NCBI RefSeq assembly: GCF_000003815.2
Contig: NC_049980.1
Location: forward strand, 5,469,004-5,533,003
Source: Branchiostoma floridae
Lineage: Eukaryota; Chordata; Leptocardii; Amphioxiformes; Branchiostomatidae
Length of the DNA stretch: 64,000 bases
Direction of reading: 5' to 3'
The notes under the pieces were generated by a model, which was given only the letters and a program-made list of their open reading frames with translations, made no database searches and had not been told where the DNA came from. The position numbers and the translations under genes were made by a program. Positions 46,152 through 59,400 of the stretch are shown here, one piece after another (position 1 is the stretch's first letter; each line of letters begins with the position of its first letter).

Positions 46152-46374
46152 TCAATAAGCTTTTTGCTCACCCATCTGACAGATGTAGGGCAGACTGATC
46201 TTGCACTTCAGTGGGAACCAACGACTCCGTCTGGCCGTCCTCCACAGTGCCACACAGTCCCTTATTTTGTGAGGGCGTTTGGACTTGAACTTGCGATAGC
46301 TTCCCAGTTTGGTCCCGTCATTCCACTCAAACACACCCTCCCTGTTCAGGTCATCCAGGCCAATCCAGTAGTTC
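46152..46374 (-). CDS. Gene 2 exon 13: C-type lectin domain, C-terminal half and stop
   Basis: This terminal exon has a TTTCAG acceptor and begins with [10 protein letters not shown], the CTLD hallmark. It has Cys at RDC, KC and YIC, completing the six-Cys long form. It then ends with QMGEQKAY and TGA (46154-46152). The EPN/QPD motif and the WND triad of calcium-dependent sugar binding are missing: KSKRPHK and RWFPLKC occupy those places. A GTGAGC at 46171-46166 could act as a donor, giving an alternative end at 46172. No further exon was found to the left, so the TGA ending is preferred. Confidence 0.8.
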
Positions 46375-49300
46375 CTGAAATAAGAAATGAATGAATGGGT
46401 AAATACAAAGCACAGATTTTAATGTTTAGGAAAGCAATGACAGTTTAGTCTATTGTTATACTTTTTGAAATAAAAAAGTGTTTCAAAAATTTGTAAATCT
46501 TATTCATATGTAGGAATACTTAACAAATATGCCAGATGGAAACATAATTTATTACAAATATAGTTACCTCCATATCTAACTCATTTTTTCTAAGAATAAC
46601 AAGTTCAAAGTCAATCAAAATCAAACCTGACCATCAAGCCACCACCATCAACCCATGTACCATATATCATTGCAATGGCACGCTGCGATCTGGAGATATA
46701 TCGCCAGACACGCACTAAAACACACAGACAACAAAACTGGAAACTATACCAGGTCCTGAATTTTCATGCAGGCAATAAATATAAGAACATCTTGCTTACT
46801 TTTTTTATTCTTGTGCTCTAGACTTCTTCAGATTGCATGGTCATTGGTAATTTTTTCCAATCTCCAGTAGGAGTATTTTTCTGATAGACCCCTTCAAGTT
46901 AAAGCAGATTCTACTCATGATCAATGGCAAGCTAGCATTTATTCAGACTTTTAGGGAGAAAAGAATCTGTGTGTTTGTTAACCCACACATTTTAAAGTGT
47001 AGACATTATGAGATGACGAGAAAGCATCATCGTCACCAGGGACTACATGATGTAAATTAATGACTTAATTTCTTAAACATCACTTATCATCTGATGTTTG
47101 AAGAATCCTTCAGTTGAAAATCGGTGACATTGATTCAAATTCCATTGACTTTAAAAAGTGCATGCTAACTAAAACTACTATTATTTACCTTTGAGTTCTA
47201 CCGCTACTAGTCTTCAGGTGGTTGTTGATAAATGCCTGCACACTGGCATCTTTGATCATAGCCAACGTCCCGCCATTGGACTCGCACTTTTGTTGGGCTT
47301 TTGTGTAGTTCAGCCGTCTGCTTCTCCACGCAGAGGACCAAAAGCAGTATTTGTTCTGGTACCTGCCGAAGTTCCTGGCAGGGCGCAGGCGAGGGTACAC
47401 GTCCGAGCAATCTCGGGTCGGCAATACTAGAATTGGAGAAGACATAAAACAATATTATAGTATCTCTCTTTATATGTTCTCAAAAATCATGCAGATTTCA
47501 TCCTAATTTGCATACCTTATGGCTAAAGAATCATTCTTAATCTTTATTGCATATATATCAAGTATAGACATACCATTATTTAACACATCATTGTAGCATG
47601 TATGAAATTTCTATCTTCAAGACATGGAACTAGAATCGTGATTGATACTGTTTTCTACAAGAAGATGCAAAGGGCTGAAACCTGTTACCGCTTCTTCCCG
47701 AATATATAAGCTGCATCTATTAAAATCTTAACAATAGTATGGTTAGAACAAACTGAACAAAAACAAGAATCTGCTGCAGTTCCTAAGAAAAACACTTGGG
47801 TTAATGATTGTCTCTAGTTTATTTTCTTAACAGAACTAAAAATCAATGATACATTGAGTGCCTGGGTATTAGGTTGCACATAGAAGAGTGAATTGCTTTT
47901 CTTCCAAATACATGTATTTTGTCACAAAAAGAGAACAAAATCAATAGTTTAGAGCCAAATTTACAGCAATTTAACTTACCTGGACAGGACACCCCTGTGT
48001 CGCAAGCTTGTGTCTCCTGATCTGGTCCATCACAGTCTGCCCCACCGTGAGCTGGTGCAGGATTGGTGCAGGTTCGGTCCCGAGTCTGCTCACCAACTCC
48101 ACATGTCATGCTGCAGGCGGACCATGAGCCCCAGTCAGTCCAACCACCATCAACTATGTGGAAAACAGATTTTAGGTTTGCTAGAACAAACTGGAAGTAT
48201 GTCTGCTGATAAGGAATACTCTCCAGACTAGATACTCCTTGTTTGTATGATACTTAAGGGGGCTTGATCAATAAAAGGAGAATACTAAATGGGTCTTTCA
48301 AATTGGAGATACATGTACTATGTACAATAAAAATGTAAGTAGACAGTTACCTATTACTAGACAGGACACCCCCGTGTCGCAGGCTTGTGTCTCCTGAGCC
48401 AGTCCATCACAGTCCGCCCCACCGTTAGCTGGTTCAGGATTGGTGCAGGTTCGGTCCCGAGTCTGCTCACCAACTCCACATGTCACGCTGCAAGCGGACC
48501 ATGGGCTCCATTCAGTCCATCCACCATCAACTATGTGGAAAACAGATTTGCAAAGGCTTTCTTTTATAAATAGAAAGAAAATTTCCTGAGAGGAAATACT
48601 CAAATTGAGAACTTTGTTTTCAAATTATTAATTACTTAGAGATTATTGGGAGATGCTAGTAATAATGAGTTCATGTCAAATTGTACGCTAGGAATTGGTG
48701 ATATCAATCATTATCAGCCTCATCTTACGTTCGCATGTTCCAACAGGATTGCTCCATGTTCCGTCAGCTTGGCACGTCACAGGAGAGACTCCGTTCAGTT
48801 GGTATCCCGAGTTACAGGTGACAGTAACCTGGTTCGGGTAGGCGTAAGGTCCGTTGGGACTCAGCGCTCCGTTAGTTGGTGCTGTCAACGGTGGACATCC
48901 TCTGGCTGAAATTGTCAACAACATTTTGATTTATTCCTGTGTAGTGTTGTTTTAATGCAGAAGTGAAGCAACTATGCTGTAATACTACATTTCCTATAAC
49001 TGTTTTCTATTCTAAAGATAAAACTCGACGATGGATATTTCTTGCTTAGGAACTTGTAACCCATCTTACGTGTGCATGTTGGAACAGGGTTGCTCCATGT
49101 TCCGTCAGCTTGGCATGTCAGAGGAGAGTCGCCGTTCAATACGTATCCAGAGTTACAGGTGAACGTGATCCTGTCCTGGTACAAGTTTGAACCGGTTGGT
49201 GGTGCCCGCGCTCCGTTAGTTGAGGCCGTCAACACGGGACATTGTATGCCTGAAATGATTAATAAACACGTACTCTTGATCAGAAACCCTCAACGATATA

Positions 49301-51095
49301 TTGACCTTTGCTCAAGTAGAACCTCTGAATGACTCATGTTAGAAAAAACTTTGACGACCTTTGCTAAAATTAATTTTGCTCGAAACATGCATTTAACAAT
49401 GAATTAAGTTCATGGAAATAGCGCACTACGAATGGCTAGTAACAATAATTGTCAAACGCATCTTACGTTCGCATGTTCCAACAGGGTTGTTCCATGTTCC
49501 GTCAGCTTGGCACGTCACAGGAGAGACTCCGTTCAATTGGTATCCCGAGTTACAGGTGACTGTAACCTGGTCCGGGTAAGAGTATGATCCGGTAGGACTC
49601 AGCGCTCCGTTAGTTGGGGCCGTCAACGCCGGGCATGGTATTGCTGTAATTGTGAAATTGTTCAGACATGTTCAGAAATCCAACATACATTGAGTGACGT
49701 CCGATGCTGGTCATTTACGTGTCTACTATCGAAGTCCGATATTAGACGTTGACAGCGGCCATCGTCCTTATGATAGACCTCTTATGATAGACTTCTCTTC
49801 ACCAAAGACATTATAAAAGGATTATCCTTGTCTTCACTTAAATGTCAGCGTGTAAAAACATATTTTACTATAAATCGGTTGTCATCATCATCATCATCAT
49901 CGGTCGACGTGATCAAATGTAGACATGTTCGCACATGTCTACACACGACGGGGTTATACCGCCCCTTGCGGGGTGACATACCCTTTCGCTGGCTAATTAC
50001 AAGACGGGGATGCGCCAGGTCTCCCGTCCGGGTGAATGATGTAATTCACCATGTGGCTGATACGAGACAGAGGTTCGCCAGGCCTCCATCTGGGTGATTT
50101 GAAGTGAATCACCAACTCCCGACATAAGGATTTGCACCAACGCACACCGCACCATCGCACGTGTGGGGGTTCTTTAACGTGCATGGGGTATGGCTCTCCC
50201 CATACACGGGACCTCCATTTAACGTCCTATCCGAGGGACGACTCATTTTTCACTTGAGTAAAGTGAGGAAAGTCGTGTAAAGTGCCTTTCCCAAGGGCAC
50301 AAGACCGGCAACACGGTAGGCGGATTCGAACCGGCGACCTCTCGATCACGGGCCGAATACACTACCACTGTGCTACGCGGCCCCACGGTTGTATCGTTTA
50401 TTATAGAACTCATCTTACGTTCGCATGTTGGGACAGGGTTGCTCCATGTTCCGTCAGCTTGGCATGTCAGAGGAGAGACTCCGTTCAGTTGGTATCCCGA
50501 GTTACAGGTGATTGTAACCTGGTTCGGGTAGGAGTATGCCGGTCCGGGAGGATTCAGCGCTCCGTTAGTTGGGGCCGTCAACGCCGGACATGGTACGGCT
50601 GTAATGGTGAAATATACTAAGTTCAAATATCTGATACAGTACTAAAACACATTGAGTGAGTAGTAGACGTCGGTTTTCATAAACCATTAAACATTGACAG
50701 TGGCAATCATTCTTATCATCAACGTCTCCCCGCTAAAGTGTAGGCACGTAAAACACATTCTATCAGTCTATAAAGTTCAATTCATCGATTAAATGTGTTT
50801 TACGCGCCTACACTTTGCCTGTCAATGTTTAATGGTTTAAGAAAACGTATTTCTTATATTGATTAGACAAACATATATACATTTTCAGTATCCTTACATT
50901 GATTAGACAAACATATCCACATTTTCAGTATCATAAACAAGCGAGAAGAATCAAGTCGAATTCACATAATAGAATATGAATCTTGTGTTGGTTAACATTG
51001 TAAATGTTCCATGTATCTGTCAACTATTATTTTGTTACGACCTGCACTTAGTCCAGTGGGTATATAATGTTTGTGCAATGAAGGTCTTCATTCAT

Positions 51096-51141
<46 letters not shown>

Positions 51142-54100
51142 GTGTGTGTGTGTGTGTTGGAAAAATCTTATGGAATCTTAACTCTACCTTGACATGTAGG
51201 TACGGGGTGGCTCCATTTGCCGTCGGCTTGACAGGTAGCTGAGGAGTCACCGACGAGTTGGTATCCCTGGTTACAGTCAAACTGTACCACGTCCTGGTAA
51301 GTGTTGGCACCGGTTGGATCTACAGTGCCGTCTGTTGGACCCGCCCGGATGGGGCATGTGACAACTAGAACGATCAAAAAATGTACATTTGATTACGTTA
51401 AAGCTTATGTTTGCTGTGCGCCTGGCATTGGACGAAATTTATGACTTGACATGTTAAGCCAAGGAAAATGTATTGCGTGTATTCCTGGATAAACTAAATT
51501 TAGTTCCAATATATAGATATCACAGATTGTTACCTCCATGAAACGGAGGTTTTGTAGTCTCTTCTTTATGGTGTCTTTGTCACGTTTGGATCTGTCCGCT
51601 ATCTGAATTTGAATGCTAGGAACATTTGCAATAACCGGAAGGTGGGTCAAAAGTGATAGAAGATAACCTCAGCTTCAGAAAGTGGCAGGTCGGAGTTGGT
51701 AGAACTGCACATAAATCAAACATGGCGGGGAAACCGTGAAAGAGGCTACTACGGGGAGGTAGTTTAGTTCTTGTTTTCCTTATTATGCAGCTTATATGAT
51801 GAAACAATCACAGGTAGGTTCAACATTGCGACTCACCTCGACAAGTCAGACCGTCTCCTACGAACCCGGTGACGCAGGCGCACTGGAATGTTCGGCCGAG
51901 GACAGTGCAAGTGGCCATGGCATCGCACGGGGAGGGGTCGCACAAGTCACTACCTGCATTAAGGGTGCATAATGCATTTGATTCAGTTCAATGTTCGATA
52001 AATTTGATAAATCAAAATATATTGTCGACTACTGTATACAGACAAATGAAGGGAGAAAGGTTAGCCTTTACCAGGTTCCCGTAGGTTACTAAGAGATAGT
52101 AGAAATGGGCACAAAGAGACTGGTTCAGTACAAAGGGCGACATATTTGATGAAAATAAAAATCGGCTACGTATACGTACTGTATACAGATAAATGAAGTG
52201 AGAAACGTTAGCCTTTACCAGCCCCTTGTATGTTAATGCAAAATAAAGTAGAAATTGGCAGAAACATACAGGGAATAATATGCCAGAGGCCAGTAAGCCG
52301 ACCATTGGAGTACATTTTTCAACCTAGGAAAAATTTGTTTGCATAGCCGGCTTACTCCTCTGACGTATATGGTCAATTTCGACAATCTTTCAAACACCTG
52401 GAGACTACATTGAAAGCCTAGTCCTTTGAAAACCAAACGGAGAAATCAAACTTACTGTCGCAGATAGACTGTCCAATTCGTTGCGCGTGATCGTTTATGG
52501 CTTCCGCGAGAGCCCCGTAATCATCCACCCTAAATACCCTGTCCTGGTCGCCTGCAATGTCCAACAGGGTTTGGTCGGTGATGTCCAAACGGTGCCCAAC
52601 GCCAATCGCAAACACGGTTACACCTTGTTGCCTCAGTCGCTCTGCTGGAGCTGCTACTTCATCATGGGGGACATCGTCCGTGAGGACGACCAGAATCGGA
52701 AGAACGTTGTCTCTAGCGCCGTTGGCTTGGGTGAAGGAGTTGGTGCGAACGTAGTCCAGAGCTTCTCCTGTATACGTTCTGCCTCTGTCGTAGTCGATGT
52801 TCCTCACGGCCGTGTCGAAATCGTTCCTGTTGTCGAACTCGTTGAGGCGAACATGGGTCACTTCCGCGCCACTGTCGCTGAAGGTGACCACTCCGACCCT
52901 CGTGGCGTCTTGCGCGAACTCGAAGTTGCTGGTCACTTCGATGACGAAGTCCTTCGACGTCTCGAAGCCACCAGCCCTCACGCTTTCCGAGCTGTCTACC
53001 AGGAAGACAAGGTCTACCGGCTGGGCGCATTGACCTGAAACAGCAGACGCGAGATGTATTGGTCAAACTTAGCCACGTTTAGGACTGTGTTCTAGCCGCA
53101 AAAGCGCCACCTACATCGGCTTCATTTGGCGGCGAGATGCAGTACGAGAGATAGAAGATGTCTGACAGGCATCGAAACGTAAGCATATAAGAAACACTGG
53201 TTATGAATAAGACTTTTTTTTAAATCCTATGTTATACCAACCTAATAGAAATCATTGTTGGAATGTATTTTAGACCTAACTTAAACTTAGAAATGTGATT
53301 TTCGATCCCTTTTATCGGAATGATTCATTTACATCCATTCGTCATTGGTTACGTAGGTCAACTAGGTATAAATACTAGTCATCTTCATGCAAATTAAAAG
53401 TCAGAAATGTCATAAAATCAATTCTTTATCAATTTACAGGTATTGAATGTTAAATGTCCACATTATTGTTTTTATGGTTTTGAGTGATACAACACCAATC
53501 TTATCTTTGTGGATGATCCTATATTTACCATTCTACACTCCGACATACCATGACAAAAATTGCGGTAGGTGAATCTAAATTCCGTTACCTGTTGGAGACG
53601 GCGTCTGCTGTCCAACGACTGAAAACAAAAAGTGATGAAAGATGATTAGTATTTATGTAATTAGACAGGAATTAATACAAGGAAACACAGAGTTTTACAT
53701 CGCCATGACCACATTATGATATTCAGTGGGTGACTGTGTACCACGCTCTTAAGATCATTCTAGATCATGACGTATAGGCTATGACGTATGAAGTATAAGT
53801 CACGATAAACTTATGAACTTATAACTTCCCATAAAGGAGCCCTAAATCCAGAACAAAGTTCTTTTTGGTTTATATGAATTCTATAAAGTAAAGAATTCAT
53901 ATAGCATCACATTTTTGAAAATAAATCAATATTCCACCACACACAAATATCATTAGAACCTTGCGCATCAAAAAGCATTCAGTGTTCAACTCCCCAAGTT
54001 CTCCCTAATTATATTAATCAATCTTAGCCCATGGCTGAATACACTGTACCTTACACCGCCTGACGAAAGGTAGGCTACAAATTTATTTCAGTGACGATAA

Positions 54101-55213
54101 GGAAAACTCTTGTTACGTGTTCTTAAATGTTTTATGAAGAATTGCCCCTCCTGGTGTTCTTATTGTCCCTCATTTATGTCAAAAATATTCTCCATAAAGG
54201 CAGTGTATATGCGTATAGGAAATACATGTGTAGGGTCTGTATGGGTTTAGTGTGTGTTATGAATTGTGTACAAACACGTCGCGTACTATACTTTACCACA
54301 AATGAAACTCTACAAAACGTGTTCTGATAATGTATACATTGATACATCATATAATGACAAACCATACCCTTTCTGGCGTTATGTGTTCCTTTAACATAAA
54401 AAAGTGATATAAAGTCAACGTTTATAAAAAAAATACTATGAGAATACAAGGATCTTGAATGTTTGAAGGTAAGATATAAACATTTGCATGTCAAGGCATT
54501 GTTATCTTTTTATATTACTTTTGCCCCTGGGCTAATGTCATTGCCTCTCTTAGTAGCCTTTTTAGTTCTGGTTAATTAGATTATCAAATAGTGATACACA
54601 TGTAAACCACTACTCTGTCTTCCTTCCTTCCTTTCAAAGTCCTCGAAATTATTATCAATGAACAAAATACGTCAACTGGGGAAACTAGAATAAGCAACAC
54701 ATGTACGTAATTTAGTTTTACCAAAAAAATTACAACACAGGAACAAAGTGGTGGTCAGAGGTCAACGCAAATATCATATACTACTAAATCAACGTAACGT
54801 TTATGCTTTGAACATACATAATTATTGTTTACAACCGGGATGGTCATAATGACAAAGAAATTAATATTCAACAATCAATAGACCAATCAATTTTTAGTGA
54901 TTAACATGGGAGACAATGTCTGAGCTGAGCTGAGTAACAACTTAGAAATTTTAACATTGTGCACACCCAATTCACAATAGTTTAACAGGTCATTAGAGTC
55001 CATGTATGTGTACTATCTGGGGGAAGATTTCATTGCCATGACGTCATCAGCGCCTTACCCACCAGGACCCGGATGTTCAGTTGATAGATTACAATAGCAG
55101 GGAGTGATACGTGTAAGCGAGGTGTGGCTCTCCTCAAATGCGTATATGGGACCTCCATTTCATATAGTCATAGGTTGTACACTGCAATAATCCTTTAATT
55201 TAATTGTTTACGA

Positions 55214-55278
<65 letters not shown>

Positions 55279-56364
55279 ATGTGTGTGTGTGTGTGTGTGT
55301 AAGGAGAGAAAGAGAGAGGGGGGAGAAGGTATACAAAGGGCCACTTGAGAGCTAACAGAACTTTTTCAATCATGTTGACATTTTGAATACCTCGGTCGTT
55401 CTTCTCGTCAAAGATACGGCCCTAAACTAGGAACTAACTGAGCAAAGATAAGGAAATAAACGTTAAGTACCCAAGGGCAATACGCGGTGCCATACCAACG
55501 GATTCGAACCAAGAACCACTGGGTTTTCAGCCAAACACTGTCTTTGTTGTTTTCTTTTGTTGTCTGAACCAACGATGTTTGAAGCTCGTTTACCATTTAC
55601 AGAAGTATTCAACAACAAAATCGGTCATTATGCTTGACCTGGTATTCCATTAAAATGGCTCTCTGACTTGGGTGTGACTACAGATAGTTTAACATACTAC
55701 TCATCGTTCACAGGTACTGATTCATCTTTTCTACGTCATTATACCCGCCTTTTTCACTGGGGCGGCAACGAAATTTTCCATGTCGTAAACTTTCGTCTAT
55801 TTATTCGAATGGTCGTCCCCATTACTCTCCAAGCAGAAGTTGGACTCCGGCTATTTTTTGGCATTCATAGTCGTTTTCATCAGGCTTTTTATTTTGTACT
55901 TAAATCTTGATGTGTTCAGACCAAAAGACATCAAAATTTCAATACAAAATAAAAAGCAAGACAAAAACGTCCAAAAACAGCCGGAACCTAACCTCTGCCT
56001 GGAGAGCAGTCCCCGTATCGTGGACCATATCCGAGCGTTTTATAACTTTTAGGGGGGGATGAAAAGAAGCAAAAACCTATGTAAAGCAACGCTTTAATTA
56101 CAAATATTCCGCAGTATCAAAAGAAAAGTGCATCATCTCGGATTCGAACCCGACACACCTCTTTATCCCCTATCAACTACTCAAAGAAACACCACAATGT
56201 CGATAAAGCGTGCTAATACAATTACGGGCGCGGTCAAATAGGTCGTGCGAGAGGATATAGGGATGGAGGGACATAGACAGAAGAGAGAGACAGAGCCTGT
56301 GTGTGTGCGTGTGTGCACGCGTGTGTGCACGTTTGTAAATGTGTGTGCGTGTGTGTGTGTATGT

Positions 56365-56395
<31 letters not shown>

Positions 56396-56413
56396 CGGTT
56401 GCGGGTGTGTGTC

Positions 56414-56445
<32 letters not shown>

Positions 56446-59400
56446 TGTGTGTGTGCGTGTGCGGGTGTGTGCACGCGGTTGTGTGTGCGTGTACGTGTGT
56501 GTGAGTATGTGCGTGCAGTGCGCGTGCTCGCGGGTGTATACGTGTGTGTGTGTGAGAGAGGGAGAGAGATAGATAGATAAAAGATATACAAATGGCCACT
56601 TGATAGATCAGCAATTACTAATAATAAGAGGATACCTCGCTCATTCTACTTAACAAAGCATCGCTCTCTTCTACCCCAGACAGCAGGTTATATTTGCCCC
56701 CAAGGAACACGCTGTATGTTGACCTTTGAAAGTGACATATTCTGTCTACTGTATGAATTTATGAAATGATCATAGGCTTTGTCTATACCTTCTTGGGGGA
56801 AAGAGTTGTAGGCAGAGTAGAATAGCTTGAAACACACTCCATAAATGTATGTAAAGTAAAGTTATAACACGAAAAACTAGCAAAAAAAATCGTAATAAAA
56901 AGATTTATGACTCATATTCTTCCCGCCAAAATAAACAGCGCCAACTGATTTCTTCCGGCTCATTTGAAGGCATAAATGGCTGAACACCATCGATCACAAT
57001 GACTCGTACGTTAGTGACACAGATATTATCAGTGACATAGATTCGAAAACAACGACTGCTTCAAAGGTAAAGGTCGTCTGTATATGTAATTAAGCCACCT
57101 TCGCAGACTTCTAGAGCGGCGGCGTTTATATTAAATTTGGAGAGCGCTGGTTCGCTATTTCCAACATGGGCTAAGGTTCTCTAGGACAGGAAAACAATAC
57201 TCCCTTTCCCGTCATAGACAAAGAAATTTAGCGCATGTTGAAAATAGCAAATCGGGGCTTCCCCCCCAAAAAAAACGCAGTCACTCAAGAAGTCTGCGAA
57301 GGAGGCTACTCTTAATGGCGACAGTATTATATGTCAACGAAGCATGTGCAAATTAAATAAACGGCTGAAAGGACTCTACGACTCTTGCACCTTCAGTGTA
57401 GTAGTTGGTATCTCACCCAGTGCGCAAATTTGACTGGTGTGGTGCAATGAAAATGAATGTGCTGAAATATTCGTCAAATCACTAATGTCATTTTGTTTTC
57501 GTGTTTTCTTATATCATTTTCAAGATTTAAACCACTGTTTTGTATTGCATACACAACATCGAAAATCTAGAAACGATCCATTCAAAATTATGCTGAATCT
57601 AACTTAGTCATTGGTCTCCCACATTTTGGTGTTTAAAAAATTTCGGAAATTTGTACGTTAGTTCACCAGGGCTCTCATACACCCCTCCCCACTCCCCGTA
57701 AACTAACCCGCCCAATGAACATCGTTCCCGCCAAAAATAAATGGCGCCAATTGATTTCTTTCAGTTCGTTAAAGCACATAACTGAGTGAATGTCAACGAT
57801 CGCATTATGCGTTAGTCACATAGATGTGATCTGCCAAACATGTAACAACGACTTCCTTAAAAGGAAAAGGTCACCTATATTACTCTACTACTCTCCAAGC
57901 AGAGGTTTGGCTCTGGCTGTTTTTTTTTAGGTTTTTTATTCTAGGTTTTGACTAGTATACAAGATAAAATATAAAATAGAAAGCCAGACAAAAACGAATA
58001 AAAAAACGTTACAAAAACAGCCGGAGCATAACCTCGGCTTGGGGAGTTACTAAGTCTCCACGCCATTTCTGTTTATAAATAATACGTATGGGAATGAAAT
58101 GAACGGTATTTCACACCCTGTGTTTCTGTGCACACAACCAAAACTCCTCAGCCACTCTTCTATACTACCTAATAAGATGTTGGTATTTTCTTACCAATTG
58201 CAGGGCACATTTTGTCATGAATACCAGGGAAAATTGTATTGCCAATGTGGTAAGAGTATTGAATTTCGTTCAGTGTATGATGTCGCCCTGTATTATTTCT
58301 ATAGCTTAAGCAGTTTTAGCAAGGAGATAAATCCCTCTTGAGCCTGAATAAAAACTTCAACATTTAAGCTATGAAATCGTGTAGAACCGTCCAGGACGTA
58401 GTTTGTTACCCCCCCCCCCCCCCCCCTCCACTACACGGTGATCGCGCTGCGCTCTCACTGCGACCTAAATAGGATATGTGTAACCTTCGCTTTCAAACTG
58501 GTTATATCATACAAAAGTAAAAGTGTGACTGAGAAGATAACAAACACAAGTGTAACTAGAAAGGCCGACATTTGCTTGAGAGCAAATACAGCATATTTCA
58601 GCCATCTCCCTCCTCATGTAAGAATAGACTGTTCCAAAATCACCCATGTGCAAAAATGGAACACTTCTGCTTAAAATGACTTCTAACTACTAATCACACT
58701 TATGAGCAAAAATGAATCTTACAAAACCTCCTTCAAGAATGGACTATTCTAGTGCACCCCATGTAGAAAGTTAAAATAGACGACTTCAAAAACACTTCCG
58801 CTAAGTAATGGAATTTTGAATCATCAGCCGTCCAAAACCAAAAATGAAAAAAAAAACCTCTGTGCAAGAATCGACTCTTCCTGTTATACCCCTATGTAAA
58901 TTGGAGCGATCCAAAAATAAATCAGCTAAAATAGGACATCGACATAATCAACAAAGTCCACAAAATGAATTTAAAAGAATACCCCCTTCGTCGAAGAATG
59001 GTATCTCCCAGCACACCCTGTTTACAATTGCACAATAGTCCAGAAATACTCACAGTACATGGCCTTTTGTATAATAAGCAACCCAGTCCAAAACTGAATT
59101 TTAAAAAAGTCCCCCGTGCATGAATGGACTCTTCCAGATAACACCAGGCTTGCTAATTGGCTGCCAAATCCTCCTCATGTGCAGTCTTCAGGTGCGGGTC
59201 AAATTCCATTCAACAAATGGAATTCGGAATCATCACCCATGTCCAAAACTGAATTTTTTAAAAATCCCCCCTATGTGCAAAAATGGACTGTCCCAGTAGT
59301 AGTCTTACTTATGTCAAGTGGTTCAGTGCAAAAACACTTCCGCTAAAAAAACATTGGCATTATCACCAAAGTCTAAAAGTAAATTTTTAAAAACACCCCC

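Noticed and set aside
52481-53038. 185-codon plus-strand frame opposite the gene 2 VWA exon
   Set aside because: The minus strand has an intact MIDAS, cysteines and splice sites; the plus frame is a shadow, as is 4017-4574 in gene 1.
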